Origin: Desulfobacteraceae bacterium
Lineage (GTDB): Bacteria; Desulfobacterota; Desulfobacteria; Desulfobacterales; Desulfosalsimonadaceae
Length of the DNA: 6,880 bases
Assembly (NCBI GenBank): GCA_007131845.1
Contig: SLPT01000115.1
Location: 1-6,880 of the forward strand
Direction: 5' to 3'
Every line of letters starts with the position of its first letter. Within the stretch, counting starts at the first letter, position 1. The notes under the pieces were generated by a model that did no database searches, was not told the origin of the DNA, and saw nothing but the letters and a program-made list of their open reading frames with translations. Below, piece by piece: positions 1 to 4,606 of this stretch. The position numbers were made by a program, and so were the translations under genes.

Positions 1-38
1 CGCAACGGCAGAAGCCACAAACCGATCCGAACGGATGC

Positions 39-66
39 TTGACTTTGAGAGAAGGTCCGGTATAAA
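39..66 (+). promoter_or_regulatory. Putative sigma-70 promoter for the Crp/Fnr regulator
   Basis: A TTGACT -35 element (39-44) and a TATAAA -10 element (61-66) are separated by 16 bp. They lie about 75 bp upstream of the regulator's ATG at 140, so transcription would begin near 73. The -10 box lies inside the left arm of a small inverted repeat remnant (see 62-110). The promoter may therefore have been created or altered by that repeat, or the match may be fortuitous. No TTGAT-N4-ATCAA operator of FNR type is visible beside it. Confidence 0.5.
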
Positions 67-110
67 AAGTGCGTCAATACCATCTAAAGCGGCTTTTTAC
101 GAGTGCATCA
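62..110. repeat. Remnant of terminal inverted repeat element, left copy
   Basis: TAAAAAG (63-69) pairs with CTTTTTA (93-99) across a 23-nt loop. The right arm continues as GGCTTTTTACGAGTGCATCA (91-110). That 20-mer is the reverse complement of 6734-6753 with one mismatch (19/20). The arms look like decayed copies of the family that forms the longer palindrome at 6765-6880. The element falls in the 5' leader of the downstream regulator gene. Confidence 0.6.
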
Positions 111-139
111 TCGAATAATCCATTGCGGCGGAAACTTTC

Positions 140-838
140 ATGAAGCAATTCAAACCGGTTGTATCGGAATCCATCCTCTTCGGGGAATTGGCGGAAGAAC
201 ACCTGGAGGCCATCCTCTCCATTGCCGTCGAAAAAAAAACAAACGGCGGCGAACTGATTTTTTCCGAGGGAGATCCGGCGGACGGCTTCTACATGGTCGC
301 CCGGGGCCAGGTAAAAATCTACAAGCTGTCGCCGGGCGGCAAGGAGCAGATTCTTCATTTGTTCGGACCGGGGGAACCCTTCGGCGAGGTGCCGGTCTTT
401 TCCGGCGGCGTTTTTCCCGCCACCGCGGAGGCTTCAAAAAACAGCACCCTGCTTTTTTTCCCCAGAAAAGACTTCGTCAACCTGGTCATCGAGAACCCAT
501 ACCTCGCCCTGAACATGCTGGCGATCCTGTCCCGGCGACTCCGCCATTTCACCGTGCAGGTGGAAAACCTTTCGCTCAAGGAGGTGCCCGCCCGCCTGGC
601 CGGCTACTTTCTCCTGCTGTCCGGTGAACAGAACAACACCGATAGGGTAACCCTGCACATTTCCAAGGGGCAATTGGCCAGCTTCCTGGGAACGATCCCG
701 GAAACGCTTTCCCGGATGCTGAGAAAAATGAGCGAACAGGGGCTGATTGCCGTGGAAGGACGAACAATCCATATCCGGGACTACGACGGTCTTGCCGATC
801 TCGCCGAATTCGGCAGACTCGACAATCCGGATACATGA
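140..838 (+). CDS. Crp/Fnr-family transcriptional regulator
   Basis: This is a 232-residue one-component regulator, the usual size for Crp/Fnr proteins. An N-terminal cyclic-nucleotide-binding-type beta-roll (about residues 10-125) is followed by a long dimerisation helix (about 120-147) and a C-terminal winged HTH (about 150-215). The roll contains FSEGDPADGFYMVARGQVKIY and FGEVPVFSGG. The recognition helix reads ETLSRMLRKM. Its E188, S191 and R192 match the Glu, Ser and Arg that FNR uses to read TTGAT half-sites, so a TTGAT-N4-ATCAA-like target is expected. The protein has no cysteine, so it cannot carry an FNR-type [4Fe-4S] cluster. The Arg of the cAMP phosphate-binding segment of CRP is replaced (FPATAEA at 92-98). 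The ligand is therefore probably neither cAMP nor an Fe-S cluster; haem or another effector, as in DNR/HcpR-like branches, is possible. The start at 140 has only a weak GCGGAA ribosome site. Regulated genes cannot be named. Confidence 0.93.
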   Translation: MKQFKPVVSESILFGELAEEHLEAILSIAVEKKTNGGELIFSEGDPADGFYMVARGQVKIYKLSPGGKEQILHLFGPGEPFGEVPVFSGGVFPATAEASKNSTLLFFPRKDFVNLVIENPYLALNMLAILSRRLRHFTVQVENLSLKEVPARLAGYFLLLSGEQNNTDRVTLHISKGQLASFLGTIPETLSRMLRKMSEQGLIAVEGRTIHIRDYDGLADLAEFGRLDNPDT

Positions 839-851
839 CGGCCGAAACAAC

Positions 852-913
852 AAGCGGGGATAAACGCACTGCAGCGAGCCAGAAAATCCTTGACCGCCGG
901 CTTATCCCCCTTT
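852..913. repeat. Imperfect inverted repeat in the regulator-methyltransferase gap
   Basis: GGGGATAA (856-863) and TTATCCCC (902-909) are perfect 8-bp inverted arms. Extended to 852-863 and 902-913 they match at 10 of 12 positions, with 38 nt between the 12-bp arms. The loop is long and no T-run follows, so a simple intrinsic terminator is unlikely. The right arm lies between the -35 and -10 boxes of the putative methyltransferase promoter, so it could be a protein-binding site. Confidence 0.35.
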
Positions 914-918
914 ACATA
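890..918 (+). promoter_or_regulatory. Weak sigma-70-like promoter before the methyltransferase
   Basis: TTGACC (890-895) and TACATA (913-918) are spaced by 17 bp. The -35 is good and the -10 is poor. The site lies in the 125-bp gap after the regulator stop codon and about 45 bp before the methyltransferase ATG. It would allow that gene to be expressed separately from the regulator. Confidence 0.3.
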
Positions 919-963
919 GTGCCTGAGACCGGAAACAATAACAAAAAAGCGGAATAACGATAT

Positions 964-1632
964 ATGGAAAACAACTTGCGTTTAGATGAACTGTCACTTA
1001 CGCCAAGCCCCTTGCGCATCGGGGACATTCGCCTGGAACTGCTCACTGTGGAAACCATTGACCCGTTTATCGAGGCACTCGAAGAAAATGAATCCACGGG
1101 ACTGAGCGCCTTTCCTTACTGGGTCAAGATCTGGGAGGCGGCCATCGCACTGGCGGCGCATCTTTCCGAGCAGAACCTGGATTCGAACCAAACAGTCATC
1201 GAACTGGGCGCCGGCATGGGCGTGGTTGGCCTCTTCCTGGCCGCATCCGGACACGACGTAACACTGACCGACTACGAGGACAACGCACTGAAGCTAATGC
1301 AGAAAAACGCCGAGCGCAACCACCTCGAAACGGCTTCAATACAGAAGCTGGACTGGCATCATTATGAATCCCCCGGCCGGTACGACATCGTCTGCGGCGC
1401 GGAGTTGGTCTACCGGCAGGAGGACATCCGGCCCGCGCTCGAGGCCGTCCGGAGCGTCGTAAAACCGGATGGGACGGTCTATCTTGCCCACGATGTCAAA
1501 CGCCTTTCCTTGATCGAATTTTTGGCGGAAGCCGGAAAGGATTTCGAGATCGGGCATACCGGCAAATCGCTCGACATGGGCAGCGGGAAAAAAGAAATCA
1601 TTATCCATACCATGAAGCCGGCCGCAGGCTAA
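964..1632 (+). CDS. Class I SAM-dependent methyltransferase, family-16 (METTL21/ETFBKMT-like)
   Basis: This 222-residue protein is predicted to be cytosolic, with a seven-beta-strand methyltransferase fold. The SAM-binding motif I is VIELGAGMGVVG (78-89). The acidic residue ending the next strand is in LTDYEDNAL (101-109). A GAELVY motif (145-150) occupies the place of the (D/E)xxY motif of the family-16 protein-lysine methyltransferases. The upstream segment FPYWVKIWEAAIALAAHL (50-67) matches the conserved aromatic YWxxxWxxxxxL lead-in of the METTL21 and ETF-beta methyltransferase group. By family it would transfer a methyl group from SAM to a protein side chain, probably lysine, but the substrate cannot be read from sequence. 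The gene follows the Crp/Fnr regulator by 125 bp on the same strand and converges on ftsH. The start at 964 has only GGAA, 9 nt upstream, as a ribosome site; no better in-frame start is apparent. Confidence 0.88.
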   Translation: MENNLRLDELSLTPSPLRIGDIRLELLTVETIDPFIEALEENESTGLSAFPYWVKIWEAAIALAAHLSEQNLDSNQTVIELGAGMGVVGLFLAASGHDVTLTDYEDNALKLMQKNAERNHLETASIQKLDWHHYESPGRYDIVCGAELVYRQEDIRPALEAVRSVVKPDGTVYLAHDVKRLSLIEFLAEAGKDFEIGHTGKSLDMGSGKKEIIIHTMKPAAG

Positions 1633-1652
1633 AACCGGGTTTTTACGGCCGG
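1618..1652 (+). terminator. Nested hairpin at the methyltransferase stop, possible terminator
   Basis: CCGGCCG (1618-1624) pairs perfectly with CGGCCGG (1646-1652). The 21-nt interior holds a second palindrome, AAAACCGGGTTTT (1631-1643). The stop codon of the methyltransferase (1630-1632) lies inside the structure. No U-run follows the outer stem, so it is not a classical intrinsic terminator. It could still stabilise the 3' end of the mRNA or help separate two convergent genes. Confidence 0.4.
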
Positions 1653-1681
1653 GACAAGAAACGGATCCGGCTCATAGCCCG

Positions 1682-1846
1682 TATCTTCATCCATCCTCCG
1701 TCATCCATCCTCTTCCATCCGTCCTTCGCCTTCACTCCTCTGTTTCCCGTCCTCCCTCCGTCTTCTGATTTCCGTCCTCTGTCTCCTGCCCTCTGTCCTC
1801 TGTCTTCTGTCTTCTGCCCTCCGCCTTCCCCCCTCTGTCCGCCGTT
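1682..1846. repeat. Degenerate heptanucleotide tandem repeat, about 23 units
   Basis: The tract reads as consecutive 7-mers with a consensus near YTCYGTC. There are 11 units from 1682 to 1758, a 4-bp slip (CGTC, 1759-1762), then 12 units from 1763 to 1846. CTCTGTC occurs exactly at 1777-1783, 1791-1797, 1798-1804 and 1833-1839. All units are pyrimidine-rich on the + strand. Three units equal 21 bp, or seven codons, so the minus strand encodes a 7-residue repeat such as RRQKTED in any frame. The tract overlaps the last ~38 codons of ftsH (from residue 659) and runs about 50 bp past its stop. Confidence 0.85.
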
Positions 1847-3822
1847 CCCACCAGCTCATACACCCTCGACCCGGGCAGTTCCTCATACTCCATGAGTTCT
1901 TCCGCCAGCGAATCCATGGCATCCCGCTTTTCCCTGAGCAGGTTGACGGCCTTTGAATAGGCCGTATCCAGAAGGGATTCCACCTCCCGATCCACCTCCT
2001 GGGCAGTCATCTCACTGTATTCCCGCTGCCTTGTAATCTCTTCACCCAAAAATACATTCTCGCTGGGCGAGCCCAGTGCCATGTGCTCGAAACGGCCGCT
2101 CATACCCCACTCGAGGACCATTTTCCGGGCGATTTTGGTGGCCTGCTGGAGGTCGTTGCCTGCACCGCTTGTGGCGGTGTCAAAAACCAGCATTTCCGCA
2201 GCCCGACCCCCCATCATCACGGCCAGGCGGTCGCTGAGGTATTCCCGGTGATAAATGTATTTTTCCTCATCGGGAATCTGTTGGGTGACCCCCATGGCCT
2301 GGGATCTGGGCACGATCGAAACCTTGTGGATGGGATCGGCATATTCCAGGCCAGCACCGACTATGGCGTGTCCCGACTCGTGATAGGCGACCAGGCGTTT
2401 TTCCTCGTCGGTAAGTGTCATCCCCTCCCGCTCGATGCCGATCATGACCTTGTCCCGGGCTTCCTCGATATCCTCGTTATCGATTTTGTCCTTTTTCTTC
2501 CGGGCCGCCAGCAGCGCCGCCTCGTTCAATACATTTTTAATGTCCGCACCTGAAAAACCGGGCGTCCCGCGCGCCAGCCGGTCGAGGTCCGCGTCATCGC
2601 CCAGCTTTTTGTTTTTTACGTAAACATCGATGATTTTCCGGCGATCATCCGTGGTCGGCAGATCCACGACGATACGCCGGTCAAAGCGGCCGGGCCTGAG
2701 CAGCGCAGGATCGAGCACGTCCGGCCGGTTGGTCGCGCTCATGACAATGACGTCATGGCTCGACTCGAAACCGTCCATCTCGGAAAGCATCTGGTTGAGG
2801 GTCTGCTCCCGCTCATCGTGTCCGCCGCCAAGACCTGCGCCCCGGCGGCGGCCGATAGCGTCGAGTTCATCGATAAAAATGATTGCCGGTGCGTTCTTCT
2901 TCGCATCCTCGAACAGCTGTCGAACCCGTTTGGCACCCACGCCCACGAACATTTCCATGAAATCGGAACCGGTTATGGAGAAAAAGGGAACATCCGCCTC
3001 GCCTGCCACAGCCTGGGCCAGCAGGGTCTTTCCGGTTCCCGGCGGTCCCACCAGCATGACCCCTCGGGGAATCTCCGCTCCCAGCTCCCGAATCTTGTCC
3101 GGATTTTTGAGATATTCGACCAACTCGGCCAACTCCGTCTTGGCCCCGCGCGCGCCGGCGACGTCCGCAAATGTCACGGACTGTTCGCTTCGGTCGTAGA
3201 GCCTCGCACGGCTCTTTCCGATTCCAAAGAGCCCCTCTCCGCCGTATCCCTGGAAACGCCGATACTGGTAATAAATAAGCCCGATCAGCAGCACAAAGGG
3301 AAGCATGGTCAACAATGCATACCAGAAGGCGGCATCCCTTTCCGGATGGGTCTGGACGTCCACGCCATATTCCTCAAGCAGATCAAGGAGTGTTTCATGG
3401 CCAAAAGAAGGCAGATACGTGACAAATTCCTCGTAGGTGGGTACGGGCCCGTCGCTGTCTCCGTCATCGCCATTTTCGTCCTGGCCGGTACCGCCAAACA
3501 ACCCGGGCGCAGGCTCCGCATCCGGAATTTCTGCGGGATCCCTGAGCACGCCGGTAATCTCGTCGCCTTCGATATCCACGCTTTCCACGTTGCCGTCCCG
3601 CAACTGGTGCAGAAACTGCGTATAAGTGATCCGTTCCGGGCCCGCCGGCACAAATAGCACGGAATAGGCAAAAAGGATCAGGATCAGGGCCATGACGTAC
3701 CATATCCGCCAATCCGACGGCTGCCATGACTGCTGCAGGGGAATGTACTCCCCTTCGACCTTCTTTTTATCCTTGTCTTTGTCCTGATCCCGCCCAACAG
3801 GCTGATTCTGCTGATCGTTCAT
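1732..3822 (-). CDS. ftsH: ATP-dependent zinc metalloprotease FtsH
   Basis: FtsH is a hexameric inner-membrane AAA+ protease that extracts and degrades misassembled membrane proteins and unstable regulators. This copy has 696 residues (E. coli about 645). A charged cytosolic N-terminus (1-40) precedes TM1 (about 41-60), a periplasmic domain (about 62-164) and TM2 (about 165-186). The AAA+ module follows: Walker A GPPGTGKT (259-266), pore loop MFVG (291-294), Walker B IIFIDE (314-319) and arginine fingers R379 and R382. The protease has HESGH (481-485, catalytic E482) and the third zinc ligand D557 in SGAGND. All key residues are intact. Two things are odd. An acidic low-complexity insert lies in the periplasmic domain (about 104-128). 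The C-terminal tail (about 661-696, RRQKTED-like repeats) is encoded by the heptanucleotide tract. I chose the start at 3822 over an in-frame ATG at 3882 because AAAGGGG sits 5 nt upstream and homology begins downstream. The gene is divergent from the STAS gene. Confidence 0.97.
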   Translation of the reverse strand: MNDQQNQPVGRDQDKDKDKKKVEGEYIPLQQSWQPSDWRIWYVMALILILFAYSVLFVPAGPERITYTQFLHQLRDGNVESVDIEGDEITGVLRDPAEIPDAEPAPGLFGGTGQDENGDDGDSDGPVPTYEEFVTYLPSFGHETLLDLLEEYGVDVQTHPERDAAFWYALLTMLPFVLLIGLIYYQYRRFQGYGGEGLFGIGKSRARLYDRSEQSVTFADVAGARGAKTELAELVEYLKNPDKIRELGAEIPRGVMLVGPPGTGKTLLAQAVAGEADVPFFSITGSDFMEMFVGVGAKRVRQLFEDAKKNAPAIIFIDELDAIGRRRGAGLGGGHDEREQTLNQMLSEMDGFESSHDVIVMSATNRPDVLDPALLRPGRFDRRIVVDLPTTDDRRKIIDVYVKNKKLGDDADLDRLARGTPGFSGADIKNVLNEAALLAARKKKDKIDNEDIEEARDKVMIGIEREGMTLTDEEKRLVAYHESGHAIVGAGLEYADPIHKVSIVPRSQAMGVTQQIPDEEKYIYHREYLSDRLAVMMGGRAAEMLVFDTATSGAGNDLQQATKIARKMVLEWGMSGRFEHMALGSPSENVFLGEEITRQREYSEMTAQEVDREVESLLDTAYSKAVNLLREKRDAMDSLAEELMEYEELPGSRVYELVGTADRGGKAEGRRQKTEDRGQETEDGNQKTEGGRETEE

Positions 3823-3827
3823 CCATA

Positions 3828-3834
3828 CCCCTTT
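3828..3834 (-). promoter_or_regulatory. ftsH ribosome binding site
   Basis: AAAGGGG on the minus strand lies 5 nt before the ATG at 3822-3820. It decides the start of ftsH in favour of the MNDQQ reading over the longer in-frame ATG at 3882. Confidence 0.75.
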
Positions 3835-3841
3835 CCGGGAT

Positions 3842-3856
3842 GCCGCATACTGCGGC
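3842..3856 (-). other. Hairpin just upstream of the ftsH ribosome site
   Basis: GCCGCA (3842-3847) and TGCGGC (3851-3856) form a perfect 6-bp stem with a 3-nt loop. In the ftsH mRNA it ends 7 nt upstream of the AAAGGGG ribosome site. It is close enough to affect ribosome access or mRNA stability, but a role is only inferred. Confidence 0.4.
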
Positions 3857-3915
3857 GACAATCCGCGTGAACCGGATGACATCCCCGCAGCATACCTTCA
3901 TGATTCGAAATGCCC

Positions 3916-3944
3916 GCCCGGTGCCAAAAAAATCCGCACCGGGC
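3916..3944 (-). other. Perfect 9-bp stem-loop in the ftsH leader
   Basis: GCCCGGTGC (3916-3924) pairs perfectly with GCACCGGGC (3936-3944) around an 11-nt loop containing seven A's on the + strand (U's in the ftsH transcript). It lies between the putative ftsH promoter and gene. Neither strand has a T-run after the stem, so an intrinsic terminator is not supported. It may be a leader mRNA structure or a binding site for a dimeric protein. Confidence 0.5.
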
Positions 3945-3982
3945 AGGACAATTCCCTTTGCGCTTACGCACGCTACCCCAAC

Positions 3983-4011
3983 AATATATATCTCGATCAC
4001 GGCAAGTTCAA
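3983..4011 (-). promoter_or_regulatory. Putative sigma-70 promoter of ftsH
   Basis: On the minus strand, TTGAAC (4011-4006) and TATATT (3988-3983) are separated by exactly 17 bp. Transcription would start near 3976, giving an ftsH leader of about 155 nt that includes both hairpins. No clear heat-shock sigma-32 pattern was recognised. Confidence 0.55.
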
Positions 4012-4069
4012 ATCCGAATCCGACACTCTGCACACATTTAGGTTTTTCACGACGACACGGAAAACCCGC

Positions 4070-4099
4070 TTGATTACCCATCCGGATTTCTGCTATGAA
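4070..4099 (+). promoter_or_regulatory. Putative extended -10 promoter of the STAS-GIDE unit
   Basis: TTGATT (4070-4075) and TATGAA (4094-4099) are spaced by 18 bp. A TG one base upstream of the -10 (4091-4092) gives an extended -10 form. Transcription would start near 4106, leaving a leader of about 143 nt before the STAS ATG at 4249. The site overlaps the furthest upstream in-frame ATG at 4099, which argues against using that start. Confidence 0.45.
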
Positions 4100-4233
4100 T
4101 GGAAATGCATGTAGAATCCGGGCATTTTCTTTTCCATCCGTTCTTTCGATTCACGAAACGACTCAACACGCAAGCGGGCTGCAGCAATGCCTGTGCATAT
4201 ACAAATGCCCCTATGCGCAAAACCAACCACATC

Positions 4234-4239
4234 AAGGTG
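4234..4239 (+). promoter_or_regulatory. STAS gene ribosome binding site
   Basis: AAGGTG lies 9 nt before the ATG at 4249. The upstream in-frame ATGs at 4099 and 4213 have no comparable purine-rich site, so this one fixes the start that coincides with the beginning of the STAS fold. Confidence 0.65.
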
Positions 4240-4248
4240 CGGCAGAAA

Positions 4249-4602
4249 ATGAAATTCAATACGGAAACCATAGACGATGTCACCATCATCGAAATGCCCG
4301 TGGACGCCCTGGATGCCGGGAACGTCATGGAATTCAAAACTGAAATCGCGCCGATCCTGGACAAGTGCGACTACGTGGTTTTCAACATGAGCCGGGTGAA
4401 GTTTGTCGACTCCTCCGGCATTGGTGCCATCCTGTCCTGCCTCAGAAAACTCCACAACCAGGGCGGCAGCCTGAACATGTTCGGTGTAAAGGAGCAGGTC
4501 GTCCAGTTGTTCCGACTGGTACGGATCGACCGGATCATCGACATTCACCCCACCAGGGACGATGCCGTTCGCGCATTCCAGGCAGCGGCTTCCAACCCGT
4601 AA
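4249..4602 (+). CDS. STAS-domain anti-sigma-factor antagonist
   Basis: This is a 117-residue cytosolic single-domain protein, the normal size for SpoIIAA/RsbV-type antagonists. The STAS fold spans almost all of it. The strand-helix pattern VTIIEMPVDALDAGN (11-25) comes first, then YVVFNMSRVKFVD (42-54). The phosphorylation loop DSSGIGAIL (54-62) follows, in which S55 aligns with the serine phosphorylated in SpoIIAA. The C-terminal helix and strand include LNMFGV and VQLFRLVRIDRI. By family, the dephosphorylated form binds a serine-kinase anti-sigma factor and frees the sigma factor, and the kinase inactivates it by phosphorylation. Neither a kinase, a phosphatase nor a sigma factor is encoded here, so the partner must be elsewhere. 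STAS proteins also serve in non-sigma complexes, and that remains possible. The stop codon is 4 bp before the next start, indicating co-transcription and probable translational coupling with the GIDE-like gene. Confidence 0.92.
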   Translation: MKFNTETIDDVTIIEMPVDALDAGNVMEFKTEIAPILDKCDYVVFNMSRVKFVDSSGIGAILSCLRKLHNQGGSLNMFGVKEQVVQLFRLVRIDRIIDIHPTRDDAVRAFQAAASNP

Positions 4603-4606
4603 GCCA

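Larger units (their letters stand above)
3823..4248. promoter_or_regulatory. Divergent ftsH / STAS-GIDE control region
   Basis: This 426-bp gap between the chosen starts holds no convincing gene. It contains one promoter candidate for each direction (3983-4011 on the minus strand, 4070-4099 on the plus strand), two perfect hairpins in the ftsH leader (3842-3856 and 3916-3944) and both ribosome sites. An open frame continues upstream of the STAS start to 4099. Its translation is basic and Phe-rich with no STAS homology, and it overlaps the promoter, so it is treated as leader. Confidence 0.6.

Noticed and set aside
1..42. Possible 3' end of a gene on the + strand ending in TGA at 40-42
   Set aside because: Only 13 codons are visible, with no recognisable motif; the stop overlaps the -35 box and nothing supports coding.
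1682..1846. Heptamer tract as a CRISPR array
   Set aside because: The units are contiguous 7-mers without spacers, so this is a simple tandem repeat.
2755..3657. Long open frame on the + strand opposite ftsH (about 300 codons)
   Set aside because: It lies entirely antisense to intact ftsH, has no recognisable domains, and its openness follows from the codon usage of ftsH. No promoter or ribosome site supports it.
3823..3882. 20-residue N-terminal extension of FtsH from the ATG at 3882
   Set aside because: The AAAGGGG ribosome site 5 nt before 3822 and the position of the N-terminal hairpin both favour the shorter form.
3916..3944. Leader hairpin as an intrinsic terminator
   Set aside because: No T-run follows the stem on either strand; the run of seven A's lies inside the loop.
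4099..4248. N-terminal extension of the STAS protein from the upstream ATG at 4099
   Set aside because: The extra 50 residues lack STAS homology, the start overlaps a promoter -10 element, and the AAGGTG site at 4234-4239 supports 4249.
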